Of a stretch of 64,000 nucleotides of DNA, positions 1 to 14,473 are shown piece after piece (within the stretch, counting starts at the first letter, position 1; each line of letters opens with the position of its first letter). Both the position numbers and the translations under genes were made by a program. The notes beneath the pieces are model-generated. The model had not been told where the DNA came from, searched no databases, and saw nothing but the letters and a program-made list of their open reading frames with translations. Source of the stretch: Homalodisca vitripennis (lineage: Eukaryota > Arthropoda > Insecta > Hemiptera > Cicadellidae); the NCBI RefSeq assembly GCF_021130785.1, contig NW_025776248.1, forward strand, positions 124,001-188,000, given 5' to 3'.

Positions 1-3000
1 ACACAGTTCGGTCTTAGCTTTTTTTGTTTAATTGATTTTTTCCCGACTAAGAATATATATGAATAAAAATATAAATAAATTGAAAATGCTAAGACTGAAC
101 AAAATACACCGCAATGGCTATATTTATAGGTTTGATTAGGACCTTTGTAGGAAAGTAGGCCTATATGTGAAAATATATTTGTCTGAGAAGCCCAACTATG
201 TCAAAAGACAACTAAGATGGGTTTTATAACAGTCTTTTAATCGATAACAATAGTTACATTGAAACACTGTGTCTTATGTTTGTATTACAATACTGACCTA
301 ACACTGCATACTTTTACTTAATTTACTTACTGTTAAAAGTTTATTTATAATAAGGCTTTTAATTTTAATATCTGCATACTTTCTTACTCTGAGCTCAACA
401 GCGTCTGCAGAAAAGGTATAAATAAGAAGTGTTGTTACCATGAAACTTACTCTAGTTTTCAAGACTATAAATGTAAACAAATTGAAATAAAAGGTTAGAT
501 TTATTAAACATATGGTTGTACAAGAGTATGTAATTATAGTACTAATGCCGACTAAACCTGACCCAATGTCACGTTGTTACAATGGTCGAGACGGATAAAT
601 TAGTGACATTATCTTGGAAATATTTAACTTTAATCATGCGACAGATAAAGCTGTACTGCAGCGCTGGGGTGGAAATGTTGCGGCTCAACAGTTTGCTTTC
701 CAGGAATATTAAAGGAACAAGAGTTACATTAAAATAATTGTTCTTTCCTTAATATAACAAAAATATCGGTTGTAGCTGCTGAACAGTCCTAGTTTTTCTT
801 TTATGAATATTCCACTCTTTCTTTCATATAATTCACTTTAATCTAGTTAAACTTTATATTATTATCAGTTTATAATGTTAAATACTTCTAAATAAATTGA
901 TTCAAATATTTTTTTTCTCTAGTACGTAAATCATGGCGTTCTGGTTAACTGTTATTTTCTTATATAAATTATTCCTTTTGATTATTAACATTTTGAACTA
1001 ATACACTTTAAAATGTAATATTTAAAATTTTATAATGTTTTCATTACTGATTAAAATTTAGTATGAAAATGATTCAATGACTTAAGTACTAATAGCCTAA
1101 AGCAATTAAACAAACACGTAAAAGAGGTATAACTTTTAATTTGCTTCCTAATTTATTTGTGCAGTGGTACGGAACACGATGGATTTTCACTTTACAAGCG
1201 TATCCAGCCAAAAAAGAAGTATATTTAAATGAATTAAATATGGTTTTACTTGTAATAACAAATTTAAGAATATAAATAGTTTACTTTTGGTTGAGACTTT
1301 AAAAGTTGAAATCCTAATATTTTGAACAACAATAAAGTGACAGATGATTTCAATTTATTATTATAATTCAACGGATCAGAATGTTTAGTAACTGAACGAA
1401 CAGGAGTTACAAATAACGCAAGCATTTTTATTTATTATGTTTTTTTTTAAATTTAGCAAACAAAGAATAGGTATACCAAATACCGAAAATTTTGACATGA
1501 AATATTTATTGAATAGAAGGGAGACCATCAGATACTGTAACCTTATTAAAATATTCCTTTGATTAAAGATCATGAAGAATAGTAATAGTAAATTATTACT
1601 TTGCTGAGAACAGTTTAAAAGGCCTTGTATTTATTCATAAAGGCATACTAATCCTTTATTCATTATGTGCGTCACATTGATATATTATGAAAATGTATTT
1701 TACATGTTATTACCATTATGCAAATTATAATGGGTTACATTGTCTTCCCAGAAATGTCTTCAGAGCTAGTGTTTGAATACTGCAAGAATATTCTAAATTT
1801 GATTCAAAATTTAAGAATATTGCTATTTAAATAATATATTTGTTGTTTAAAACTTGATCGATAAAAGTTAAAGAAAAAATTGATATCGAATAATATACAT
1901 AGCTTTCTGAATATCTTGTTTACTGAAAAATTAAGTAGCATATCTTGGTTTATTTAATAAAAAAAAATAGCATTTGAAACAAAATTATAATATATACTGT
2001 ACAACTACATATGTTTAGTATTGATGTTGGTCTTGTAGAGGTAAGAAATACACGACAGTACGTGTATAAATGTCACAACACATGCAGTTAGGTAGAATTG
2101 TCATTGTTGACAAATGACAGTAATGGAGCAACGGAACAGGCATTGCGCGGGCAGTATGACAACGCAATATATTCTAGGGTTTACGCACACAAGACGCTGC
2201 AAAGACAGAATATAATGCGCTGACAACAAAATCTGACAGTCACTGATTTGGCTTGTGTTTTTGGTGGACGCTGTCAATCATTAACAAGATAATAGGTGTC
2301 ACTGTGCATTGTTGTGTCTAGCAGTTGTGCTGAGTATGAGTAACACGGACAGCACACTAATCGTGTAAGCATTGCTCTTTATCAATCGTTGAATTTGGAA
2401 TGAAATGAAAGTTATTGTTCCTTTCACAAACATACTTCATACAAGATAACTATAATCACTGGTTACATCTATGTATTTACTATTTGAAAACAATGGTAAT
2501 AGATGTTTCTCTTTTGTATACGATATAAATTTAAAATTGGTAAGCATTGTTACTGCTCCTGTTACTAATTTTCGTATGATAAGAATTTGAATAACTTCAA
2601 CATAATGCTGACCAAGGAAATGACTGTACACTTATAGGTGTAAAACTTGTTTGTCCTTTATGTTGTATGAGCTTACGCTTGGTGCTAAAGATGTTAGTGG
2701 CCGGGTATACATATAATTAACGAACGATGAGGTTCAAAGTAATCTATACATGAATAAAAGTTGAATACAATTATTTTATAAAGTTGCAATGTAAATAAAG
2801 ATTATATTGTGTTTGATTCGAGATTAATTAATTGTTCACTCTGATATAATTTTATGCATACAAATAAATGATTTCCAATTTATTAACTGCTTCAGGTCAC
2901 ACTATTCTACCTCGTAGTTTTTCAGCACAATAAACTGTACAATTATACTTGAAACTCTTCGCAATTAAACTTTGGAACTTACTTTTATATGGTACGCAAT

Positions 3001-4700
3001 TAAACTTTTATATGGTATTTCCATGAAATTATTACTTTGTTTTGTAATTTTAAATTTATATTGATATACAGAAAATATAATTCAACACAATATGCAAGAT
3101 TGTATTATTAAACACTTTCTAGTCTGGTGTTACTGCTGTAGTGACTTTTATGATTTTGTCCATAATAAATAAATAAATAAATGACTAACTAAATATATAT
3201 AAAAAATGTGAAACACGTAGTGACAGGCATGGATTTTAGAGTAGTAACTAATTGAAATTTTAGTTATAAAATCTTATTTTGTAATTAATTTTATAATTTA
3301 TATTACTAAACTACCATGTAGGTGTTACTATAAATAAACAAAAAGTATCTTCATTTGTGTGTTTTTTTCAATATTAATAAAAATCTATATCGCCAAGCAT
3401 TATCTCAATTTTAATCAGTGCAATTCAATTGATCTTATTTAGGCGCACACCACACTAACCATATGTGTACCACAAAGCGCCTGTGGAGGGTCCTATTTTC
3501 TATGACCTATATTGGTGTGATGATCTCATGACCTATATGATCTTATTATCTCTGGAAGCTTATGTCTTTAAGAAATGGGAGCATTCCCGGATCGAATACT
3601 ACTCTATTTGTTTTTCAAATGTCTTAGGCTCATATGATTACCAATCCAAGTCCCTCATTAATTCCAGACTCACCAGCATTTTAGATATTTTTCTGTGAGC
3701 TTATCTTGACTGCCGTAACCCTTTCTCTGCGAGATTGCTGGTTTCTAGAGGGTACCATAGTCTATAAGCGGCCTTTAGGAGATTATGCTATCTGGTATAG
3801 ACACTCTGTGGGATCTTAATCATTCCCCACACCTCTAGGAGTTCTCATTGCAGATTTTTACACCCTATAACTACAAAAAACCCATGTTTATGGAATTTCC
3901 CAAATTTTTGGGGATTTTAGGCGTCTAGATGCACTAAAATTAAGTATATTGTATTTTATACTGTTTTTACTTGTTTATTTTCGTTCAACTCCATAGTCAA
4001 AATATTTGGTTTACATTATGTAGTACTCATCGAAAAGTTGAACTTCGTTTTATATTTGTGGAGTTTTTAGAATTTGCTGTGTAACATTTGTACTAGTTCT
4101 TATTTTTGTACCTTTCAAAACTTCGCTGACTTGTTTTTTTTCATTAAATTGCAATATTTCTTTCGGAATTTTCCTATTAAGTATAAAATAGAGATTTTAA
4201 GTAACAGAACACCTGATATTATAAACATTAGGGTAAAAGATCAATTTCTTAAAAGGACATTTATATAAGGTAAGTGGGAATAAAATTGCTTAAATACTAA
4301 GAAGAAAGGTTGTATGATAAAAGAAGAACTTAAATAATTAAAACTTTGTAGGGAACTTCTTGCGCATTTTCAAGGGAAAAATTTTTAGTTTTCAGAGTGT
4401 TTCACAGCAGAATTGTATTACAGGTATTTCAATTACTACTTACCAGGAATACTTGCAAGACATATAATAAGCCAGAAAGAGTTTGTTAAGATATTGTAGT
4501 GTATAGATTAACTTTTTATATAAATTTATATGTTTCCACTTCTCTTATTTCTTTGAATTGTTTTGTGAAGGGTGATAAATAAATGCAGACGTCACCGCGA
4601 AATGGGTGGGTTTGCGCTTTAAATTAAAAAAAAGCCCCTATCATCTTAATATCGGCATTCTAGCGTCGAGTGCTTCTAGAAATTAATATTGTAATATTCA
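1..4700. other. AT-rich non-coding DNA
   Basis: No coding region with recognisable protein features was found on either strand. The short open frames here look like chance frames in AT-rich DNA. A short AATA microsatellite lies near 3,165-3,185. The segment 3,450-3,850 is less AT-rich and may be an old transposon fragment, but I recognise nothing in it. Confidence 0.5.
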
Positions 4701-4742
4701 ATAAATACATTGAGCTTATTATAAATAGCTCAATGTATTTAT
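4701..4742. repeat. Perfect 16-bp inverted repeat (hairpin)
   Basis: Two perfect 16-bp arms, ATAAATACATTGAGCT at 4,701-4,716 and its reverse complement at 4,727-4,742, are separated by 10 bases. No gene adjoins it. It may be a core of a small MITE or a chance AT-rich hairpin. Confidence 0.7.
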
Positions 4743-6002
4743 ATGAGCTTAGTATAAATACATAGGTTTCTAGTAATATTTTTTTTCTTAATAACTTTAG
4801 CAGGTCAAAGAGTATTAACACTGAACTTCTTTTGTGTCCAAATTTACGTTAGTAATATGGAAATTTTAATTATATCATAACTTAATTTACACTCCGTGGA
4901 TAAGTTCTCGCTTATCTAACGGAGATTTTCAATTTATATCAGTTTTAGAAAGCATTAGTAGAGAAGACAAAGATGTTAATCTAGAGTTTCTCAAGAAAAT
5001 ACGCCTATCTGTTGTTAGCAATGAATTTGCACTGTTTATCAATGAACAAAACAATTGCAATACTTTTAGAATATTTCCTTATATTTAAGTATACTGTATA
5101 GAGAACAGATCAAAGAAGTGTTAGTGAATACAATAAACTAAACGTTCATATCAACATGTCCGCTTCGTTTGGGTTTTGTTTAAAAACTCTCAAAATCTTA
5201 CGGAATATAATTAGAAACTTATGTAAAGGTGATGAAAGAGGAATTGACGAAAATTATATATAATACCAACTTTCATTTCAACATTATGACATTGAAAATG
5301 TGTTAAATAAAATATCTCGATAAGTGTTAGTCTAAAAAACAATGTTGCAAGAAAACTATTTTGTTGTAAATATAATTATAAATATAATTGTGTGTATATA
5401 ATAATTAATCCAGATACCCTACTTGTTTGAATTCATTGAAAATTTAAAGATTATGACTATTTTATTTGTTGGGTGTATGTAAGAAGCCTAATTTTCTATA
5501 AATTTTAGTTCAAACCCGCTTTTCATTATGGTGAAATAGTAATTATAAATATCAGCACTTGGATATAAAAGTACCATTTTTACGTTTAAGAAAGAATAAC
5601 CACCCAACCACTAAAGTAACCTAACTATTACATTTTTCCAATGGATTTTATAAAATTGGATATTGTTGGATTTGTATTTTAAATGTACACCATTATTCTT
5701 GCGATATTGTATGGCTAACGAATTTTTCCATAGCAAGTGAAAAAGGATAGATTTTCATATTGACGTGTTTGCCTATTTTGTGTCTACTACTAAGCTGTGC
5801 CAGTATCTCGAAAAACAAATTCAAAGCATTGTTCATTTGGAACAAAAGGTTTCATCAAATGTGTGCAAGGGTTTCTTTTGTTCAGTTCTTAAATTTTCAT
5901 GTAACATGTAGTAGTGAAAGATGTAAAAATTGATCGAGCGTCGTCTTTGCCTACAACATAGGACAAAGCCAAAAACACCACGTCACGTGACAGCGACCGC
6001 AG
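4743..6002. other. AT-rich non-coding DNA
   Basis: Nothing beyond AT-rich sequence can be supported here. Confidence 0.5.
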
Positions 6003-6560
6003 TGATTGAGTGTCAAATATTCATTCTCGTCTAACACTGTCTGTACTACTCTACAATACAAACTCATTAAGCATTCATCAAGCAAACAAGGAAAGTCCTT
6101 TGAAGAATTTACTATTAGATCCTGTTACAATGTGGACCTAATTGAAACGAATTAATCCGAAGGTATTGTTTAGTTGATAACTTTTAGAAAATGACTTCTA
6201 TCGTTGTTTGTAGAATGATCCAACATTTTTTAATCTAATTATATGTGTATCATATCTTGTCCCATAAAAAGTCATAAACACAAATCACAAATTATTTTCA
6301 TTTTCATCATTTGCAATAAATAATTTGGCTCTTTTCTTCTATCAGGGGGTGGAAGTGGAGGAGGTGGATACTTTCTAAAACAGTCTTTACTTATACTATC
6401 ATCAAAGTAATACAATCATCGTTGTTATACTTGGCAAGAAACGGCACTACGAATTTTTGTTTGTGCTTATCCCACTTCGATGTACAAACCTATAAAGATA
6501 TATACGAGGCATCTTATTTGCCAGAAAACGTCTTTATACTTACATTTTATTAGAAATATA
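6003..6560 (+). repeat. Dispersed repeat R1, copy A
   Basis: Two blocks here resemble, in the same order and orientation, blocks at 58,168-58,765. The first contains GTCAAATATTCATT and AAGCATTCATCAAGCAAA (6,013-6,090). The second contains GCACTACGA and a stretch ending TATACGAGGCATC (6,443-6,512). The copies are diverged, so this is probably an old, unnamed transposable element. No protein coding is recognisable. Confidence 0.45.
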
Positions 6561-8671
6561 CTAAAATACTTATAATTGAATATCCAGACTTAGAGCATTT
6601 AAGTATAGCAATAAATTATTATCCAACAAACCTGTGGTGTGAATTGTTTAATTATTGTTCTTTATAAGTCAGTATGTCAGTTTCATTTGGAATAAAGAAT
6701 AATTCAGAAATAATTAAGAATGGGATTTTTCAATTTAATGTTTTTTAGGTACAGTATATAACTAATGCATGGAATTTAAGCATATGTTTAGTATCGTCGA
6801 GGAATAAAATACCGTTTAAATATATGAAAACTAATGGTTTGATCTTCAGAAGCAATCAAATAGTTTCAAAACTTTATAGGGTTGAAATGCAAGTTGATGC
6901 TTCTTGAAAATAATTAATCACAGTTATTAATGAAATGAATTTATGATTTTTATTTAAATTTTTACAATTAGTTACAAGGACTTTTCTTAAACATAAACTA
7001 TTGCTACAAAGTAATAACCGAGCAAGACGTATAAATAGTTTCATTGGGGTAATAAAATACTTTATATTTAAAAAGTTAAAAATATTATTTTATAAGTGTA
7101 ACTGTTAATAAGATAAAGGCTAGCCTCTATATTTCGTACAAATTAATTTAGAAATAAAACAATGTTTTTAAAATTACACTTTTCAGTTTTTGACAATTGT
7201 TTATTGTAATACATATACAGCTAAACTAAAATGTGATACTTCTCATATAACATAACTGTTTACATACTATTGTTTCCCAAATAATAGCACCTTTGAATTT
7301 GTTTTCAGTTTAAAACTATTGCACAATGTTTTGAGCCAGACCGATGTCCTCTCCAAAGAGCTGTAAAGTGAATATATCTGGATATATTTAGGATTTTGCA
7401 AAAGTTAAATCAGTCATTGACTTTTTAAAACGGGATGCAACAAATATGGCATGAAAGTTTGTCACTCACTCTCTCTCGCAGACGGAAGATTCTGAAAAAG
7501 TTTAATACTAGTGACTGCTCAGAGTCTTCATTGCATCAATCACCTGACAAATGTTGAAGATTGACATTTACTTTGCTGGCCTTGACACAGTAATTGTAAA
7601 ACTGCAATCCGTTTTCTCTGAGCAACTATTGCAAAAATAATAATATTGCCCAATTACTATTATATTGGAATAAAATTGACAACATATTTGCTATAAACAT
7701 CCAGAAATTCTATAACTTTCCAAGAGTTAGCTGATATTTTAAATTCAGGAAAAGACACCGGATGTTTAGAAACTTGTAGAAATATCATTTTATTGGCCTA
7801 TCACAACAGTAGCATAAGCGTCCAAAGACCATTTTCTATGTTACGAAGATTGAAAACATCCGAGAAACACCATAACGGGAGATCGCTTAAGTGGACTCGC
7901 CTGATGGTTGTTTAACAAGAAATTACAGCAAAGTATATGCAAGAAGAAAAGTTAAATGTATTAGTCATAGATTTTCAAATGCAACTGAAGCGAGACGGCT
8001 TATACTCTATGAAATAAAACTTCAACCTTGTGTTGCCTAAAAAAATTGTTTAGTTTACAATAATTATTTATAACCGTTACCATGTAAATTGTTGAAACCA
8101 ATCATGTACAAAATAAACTTTAAAACGCTATTTTGTTTGTGGTTTATTTACCGATATTTAGTAGATTATTGTTTTTACTCCCGTCAATATCTTAAGAGTA
8201 TGAACTTACGGAAAAATACAATGCTCCGACTTTAATTGAAAAGAAATCATAATGATTTTTCGGGATAATTATTTTAGATACTAAATAATAAACTCTTAAT
8301 GAATCAATTCATTCAGTGTGTGTTTGCATACTATAGCAAGAATAACTTGCTTTCAACCGATCAATAATTGTAAAATTAAAAAAATAATGCACAAATTTGT
8401 ACATATTTTTATCATACAACTGCAATGGAAAAATACTAACACCAGGATTATGCGGAAACTTATTGAGGACAAAAATAATGATAGGTTTTCTCCTCTACTT
8501 GATGAAATGTTCAGAATAAAAACTTACTTAGTCGTATGGTTGTACGTACCGTTAATGCCATTAAGTACAAGTGGTTAATATACTTTGGTATTATTCTATA
8601 GGGATTCTCAATGACAGAGATAATTAGTTCAGCTTCTACTGTCTACAAACTTCAGACTTGTGGAGCCTTAA
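6561..8671. other. AT-rich non-coding DNA
   Basis: No gene or repeat can be supported here. An 86-codon frame at 8,318-8,578 has no recognisable features. Confidence 0.5.
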
Positions 8672-8842
8672 CAATGTGGCTTAGCCTTCCGTCCGGTTTC
8701 TTTACGAGACAATGACTTTCTTGTAATTGGAAAGGACCGCAAAAACCCGCGTTCAAGAGGCGAAGATTCAACACTTCCGGGATTATCTTCTGGACCGCTC
8801 GGATATACTGACTTCCTGTATATGTTAGGATTGTGCGACTAA
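8672..8842 (+). other. GC-richer open segment of 56 codons, unrecognised
   Basis: This stretch is clearly less AT-rich than its surroundings and stays open for 56 codons without an obvious ATG at its left edge. Its translation includes LVIGKDRKNPRSRGED and ends GYTDFLYMLGLCD. It does not match a family I know. It could be a host exon, the tail of an old retroelement or chance. No convincing splice sites frame it. Confidence 0.2.
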
Positions 8843-9926
8843 TAAATAATATACAGAAAATTAATTTAGACTCTAATTAAAGTGTCCCATTTGGAAATGA
8901 TCGATATTTATGCGTATCCATTAAGCACTGTGTGATAAATGTTCAATTCGAATTGATCAGCTAGTATAGTATAAAATGCGTAGCGCATTTACTACACAAA
9001 TAGAATTAAGTGAAATTTAATGTTAAGGTTACGCTATTGAGCCTCCCTCTACGGATTCAATGGATCGCTGATGAAACATTATTATTCCTTTGAAACACTT
9101 CACTTTTAGTCATACCTGTACAAGAAAAGTACACTGGACTGTTACTTTGATAAACAGAAAAATAAGTGCAATTACTATACCATTTCTTCACAAAAAGTAA
9201 ATGATTTTTAGTGGATATTTAAACATTAATATGGGAAATATTACTAGTACAAAGTATATACCATTAGAGATGTAACGTAAAAGTCTAGCTTTTCATGTTG
9301 ACAAGGGCAGACTTTCAAAACCACATTTTTGTATAAAAAGTACATATGCAAACTCGTGTGCTAGCAAAACTAGCTATGTAACCAATTCTTCTACAAACTG
9401 CTATGTTATTCACCGTTATTTCATGTAGTGTTATCATAAGAAAACAGGCCAAAAACAAACCAATGCAGTAACACTTTATTTGGATTATGGTGTTCACTCC
9501 ATCATTTTTGTCAGATTTTCGAGATTGATGTGTATGAAGTTCACTCTAGACACTATTAACACTCTATGTTCGATATCATCCTGATATACGATGATTGAGC
9601 CATATTTGATCTTTGATTGTTTGTATTTTTACATTTTTCATCACTCAACTTTGACTGGGTCAAATTTGTCTTGTAGTTAAGATTTTACTGTATCGATTAG
9701 AATATTCAATCAAACTTCACTGAAACAAACATTCAAATGTTCTTATCGTCATTATAAGAATAGTATTCTTGTGTCCAATAATCCAGAACAGACTGGTGTT
9801 ATTATTTAAATTGCACTCAGCAACTGTTCTCATGAAAAGAATATATTTACCTCAATCAGTATTAAAATGTAGTAATGCCTTAGAGCCACCTCATTCTGTT
9901 TTCTAAAATAAATCACAGATCTTACA
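8843..9926. other. AT-rich non-coding DNA
   Basis: No gene is visible. A short palindrome, AAATGCGTAGCGCATTT, lies at 8,974-8,990. Confidence 0.5.
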
Positions 9927-10090
9927 CGAGTTTGGTTAAGTCAACACCAAAGTGAAATTACAATGATAAAAGTTGTATTTTTCTTTTGGAATAAAAGTTT
10001 TAATAAAACTAGAAGTTTCATCTCTTAAATATTCTAAAACATCTTCTGGTTGTTTGCGATAAAATACATCTTAAAATACTTGAACGCTCT
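9927..10090 (+). repeat. Dispersed repeat R2, copy A
   Basis: This matches 61,850-62,010 in direct orientation. Both contain GTCAACACCAAAGT, then AAAAGTTGTATTTTT, then TTTTAATAAAAC, with small indels between. It is non-coding and probably a diverged transposable-element fragment. Confidence 0.6.
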
Positions 10091-10995
10091 TAAAATGTTT
10101 CTTTATATACAATTCTTGCACAGGTAACTTGATTAATTAATTAGTTAGAAATAAAATTAATAAATGGTAATAATTTAGATTTTTTTTACTTTTGAACTGT
10201 TTTATTTAACAGCCAACACACATGTTTACTTATATAATATTATTTTAAATGAACTCAATCAATTTTTCACATGGATCCCTGTCTTATAAACAGTTATTTT
10301 TTTATTTGTTACTGTTGGAAAATAAGCACAAAATATACTTTAAGTTGTTGTACTGAGCATGAAGATAATCCTGGTGAAAACCCCGGTTGAGGTGTAGGCT
10401 TAGATGTTTGAGGGTTGTTGGGGAGGGAGGGGTGTTTCATGCCACAAAATCCCGGAACTGAAGTGGCAAATTGTTTGTAGTTCTCAAGATCTATCGGTAT
10501 AATTTGGATGACTTATTTAAGACATATATTGTGAATGCCCCTTATTCCAGATTTTGTAACCTGGAAAATCTCTCTTCTGGATTAAATACATGTTAATATA
10601 ATCAATATGAAAAATTACTTAAATTTATTTATTACTTTATTTATTAATATAAAAAGCACTATATCTCGTATTATTTTACTTAATTCCGGTCAATCCACGT
10701 GTTATATCATATATTTTCCAACTAAAGCTAAGCAATGTAAACCATTACTTTAAGTTTGTAACCAAGCTTTTTTAAATGAATTAAAAATCAACATTTCATT
10801 TTGTACAGCACGAAAGAAATCATCAGCACATTAAATTATATTCTTGTCTCGAGTAATAGTATAACGATTTTAGTATCGATTTTAATTCTTTAATAAATGA
10901 AAATTAACAAGTAAATCGCCCAATAAATGCAACGTGATTACTACTTCTTTAATTAAAACCTTCCTGAAAGACACGGTAATTGCAGATTCAAATAC
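10091..10995. other. AT-rich non-coding DNA
   Basis: Nothing recognisable is present apart from a G-rich patch near 10,370-10,450. Confidence 0.5.
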
Positions 10996-11187
10996 CTCGG
11001 TAAGGTAAATTAACGATTGCAGTTAATTGGTAGTTAGGGACTTGTTGACCTAAAATTAAAGTTTTGTATACTAAATTACTAATGTTATAGCCAGTGTGAT
11101 ACACAACAGTGTTCAAAGTAATTATTAAATTATTACCATCTGGTCCTATGACTGTGAAACTAAGTTCACAACACATATGACGAAACA
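10996..11187 (-). CDS. Possible host exon, unrecognised protein
   Basis: On the minus strand an open frame includes SFTVIGPDGNNL and GQQVPNYQLTAIVNLPYR, which has more natural amino-acid composition than the chance frames around it. It is preceded by a pyrimidine-rich stretch ending in CCATAG and followed by GAG|GTATTT, a plausible acceptor and donor. A second acceptor lies further upstream (TTTTTATTACAG, near 11,235). I do not recognise the family. The splice boundaries are guesses from motif inspection alone. Confidence 0.27.
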
Positions 11188-12322
11188 CTATGGAAGACAT
11201 GTGAAATAAAAATTGGTTTATGCTATTTAAAACACCTGTAATAAAAAGGTATTTTCTGTTAACCACATTTCTTATATACCTGTATGTTTATATTTTAAAA
11301 AATATTTAAGATTAATATTATGTGTACAATAGTATTAAAATTCTTCGTCTTAAAGAAGAATAAATCGTTCATTATCTAAACTAATAGTCACCTAGATCGT
11401 CAAAATGTCGTTTTTATTTAATCAAAAGTGCACTTTGCGATATTTTATTAATTACAGTGGAACGTTAGATAAACTTTATTGGAACATATGTATAAATGCT
11501 TCCATGAATCACCAATATTATGTTAACAAAAACATTTTAACTAACTGATAACTTCTTTTAAATCTATCCTAGGTCCAATCTGTAATTACAAGTATTTAGA
11601 AAAATGTTTTGGTTGTTTAAAAATAACATGGTTAATAACTGCGACGAATGTAAAATTCATCTTCTCTATATCTCTATATTATAATAATAATAACCTATAT
11701 ATTGGAGTTAAGCAAACACATCTGGTAAATGCTCGCCTCCATTGCTCATGTCCTTTTAGAGATTACACACATGTTTAATAACACTACACGAGTTTCGAGT
11801 AGAACGTAAGCAGACTCTCTAACGTCTCATATTTAAGGAAATATAAACGGAAACTCGGATCTGATTCCTTAAAATGTAAACTGTTTTCCACAAACGGACC
11901 ATAAAAAGAAATTAATTTCTTCAGACTCATTCACAAATTTACCCTTATGTTTGCCGCTCACGTGACGGTATTTAATTTATTATTATCTTATGCATTAATT
12001 GCGACCTGTATTATACTTGTGTTTATAAAAAATTTAACTATAAGAACTTAAAATAAAATATAAATAAAAATTAAAAAATACTAAACCTTAATTTACGTAC
12101 CGTAATTCAAACATATAATGGAAAAAGTGTATTATTGAAAGACATTTTACTTTCTACTACAAACTTTTCCTAGGTAAATGTGTTTTGTTATTAAATCGCT
12201 TTTGGTATAATGTTTTATCTCTAACGGTTCTTGAGATATGAGCGAAGTAAATCCCCCGTAAAATGAAATATGGGGGCCCCCCGCTAAGTTTTCCCTCTTC
12301 CCATAATGCTATCGTCTACACC
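11188..12322. other. AT-rich non-coding DNA
   Basis: No gene is visible. The last 100 bases are C/G-rich and lead into a poly-G run. Confidence 0.5.
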
Positions 12323-12340
12323 GGGGGGGGGGGGGGGGGG
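12323..12340. repeat. Poly-G run (18 G)
   Basis: An uninterrupted run of 18 G follows ACACC. Its length is probably unreliable in the assembly. Confidence 0.9.
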
Positions 12341-12539
12341 AGCAACAATATCGCGTGTCACGATCAGCAGTCAACAATAATCTAGACTAAACTTGCGTCT
12401 CGCTTCCGTTGAGCTAGAAGCGTCAGCCCACTAGTAAAAAACGTTTAGTAGATCGTTGGTCAAATAATATATTAGAATAATTCAGATCTTAGGCACTTCA
12501 AAGTTAGGACCTCTCAGATAGGCAAAAAACTTCAAGTGG

Positions 12540-12833
12540 CAAAACGCTTCAAAAGGACAGAATCTATTTTTGAGACCTAAACAAATCTTCCAGAGGCCAG
12601 AAGCTTTTATCCACTGTGAAATTCAAAAGGATGGAAGCTACATCTGAGACCTAATCAAATATTACAGAGGCCAGAAGCTTTTATCCACTGTGAAATTCAA
12701 AAGCATGGAAGCTACATCTGAGACCTAATCAAATATTACAGAGGCCGGAAGCTTTAATCCACTGTGAAATTCAAAAGGATGGAAGCTACATCTGAGACCT
12801 AATCAAATACTACAGAGGCCGGAAGCTTTAATC
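12540..12833. repeat. Tandem array, 74-bp unit, about four copies
   Basis: The landmark ATTCAAAAG recurs at 12,621, 12,695 and 12,769, giving a 74-bp period. Each unit carries GAGACCTAATCAAAT and GAGGCCAGAAGCTTTTATCC or close variants. The leftmost copy is the most diverged and the right three are nearly identical, as expected of recent unequal exchange. No reading frame spans it. Confidence 0.9.
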
Positions 12834-14473
12834 CTCATTGACTGGTTACAATAATATCATTAACTGGTCTTAAATAACTATTAAGAATGTACTTGACGTT
12901 TGATAATAAACATGTACATTTAGGACCCATGAAAACCGTTCAATTTGTATTTTCCTTCTGATAATAATGCTGTTACGCCTGTGCGACGTAGACTTTGTAC
13001 AGATCTATAACAATTGCTCTTTTATTCATTAAGTTCACACTACTGTTTATATATACATATAAACAAACTTAAAATATCTATATTTATATATTGGCCAGTA
13101 CTATTTTCCAATTCTGGGATCGCTAAAACAATTATCATAATGGAATGATTACCAATCAGTACACAACCACACTAATCTAATCCCATGGCATTGTTCATGT
13201 ATTTGCAGCGGGGTTGATTAAATCACATTATCGTAATTAACAAGGATTCACCAGCAACTCTGGTTGTTACAACTCGCTACTTGATATTCTCAACTCTATG
13301 TTATTGCTGCACCTTAAATATTACTGTAATTTGTCAGTGTACACTGGAGAGTTCAACATTAACCTTTCCTAACGAGGTCAGTCGTTTGTTTGCCTAGCAT
13401 AAAACGGTTACATTTCGGAAATTCTTGCTGCTTTATCTACACATTACATTACGTAGCATAATTTACTTGTACTAATATATTTTAGGAATTAAAATTTTCT
13501 TAAATGCATACTCATCAAGATTTATACTGATATTTAAAATTTTGAAAATGGTGGAAGTCATCTATCTATATGATTAGAAGAGCTGTCTTATTACGGTGAT
13601 TTTAGTTTTCTAATGTTATTATTTTTTATGCATATTTAGTAGTCATAGAAAATTCTTTCGCTGTAAATGTGGTTGTTATTGGATTTGAAATATTGCATCA
13701 TAGGGCGTGTCTCCACAGACATTTAAAGTTCCATGTTAATCATATTAGAATGTATTTTTAGCTCAAAAAAGTTTATTACTGAGCCTCACGTGGTGCACAA
13801 GCAGTTATTCTAAGTTTATACGAGTATCAGCTGATTGGTTATTACTTTTACTAGCAAAATCTATTAATGATGCCAGTTGTTTATTTACCTTTGAATTTCC
13901 ATCTATATGCTAATGTTGGTATATACATTTTGTTCGATAAAGGTAGTTTAGTTCTGCTAAAGATACTGTAGTGCTACTATAGTAAATCTTTAGTTCAGAG
14001 GTATTCTTATGGTAATTATATAATTCATATGTATTAATTTTAAAATGTTGACTAATTTTTATTATTGTTATATTTTACTCAATGTCACAAGTATTTCATA
14101 TTTTTCTGTAATATATTTCTAAGACCTTTTTCCTTCGTTTGCCGCTAGAGATAACGCAAAGCTTAAACGACGCAATAGGAACAGATTTTAGAGGTTGACT
14201 GAAACATAATCAAAGATTTAGTGAATAGGCTTTTGAATTTAAAAGATTGTATTTAAATTTGAATAGAATTGATTAATAACAAGCAAGGAATGTAAAAATA
14301 TTTTATTATTGTTTCTATTTTATACATTGAATAGAAAAGTATATTTACTAAAAAAAATATTTGGGCGAACAAAACTGTTTAAATCAGTAACTTGACAGAA
14401 ATGACGTCACGTAAATGTAAAGAGAATAGATAAAATTGGTCTTACCTATTCACATTAAGTAACACAGTATATA
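12834..14473. other. AT-rich non-coding DNA
   Basis: No gene or named repeat was recognised. Confidence 0.5.

Noticed and set aside
6342..6380. Gly-rich exon after a pyrimidine tract (TTTTCTTCTATCAG then GGGGGTGGAAGTGG)
   Set aside because: The frame ends after about 20 codons and nothing nearby supports a gene.
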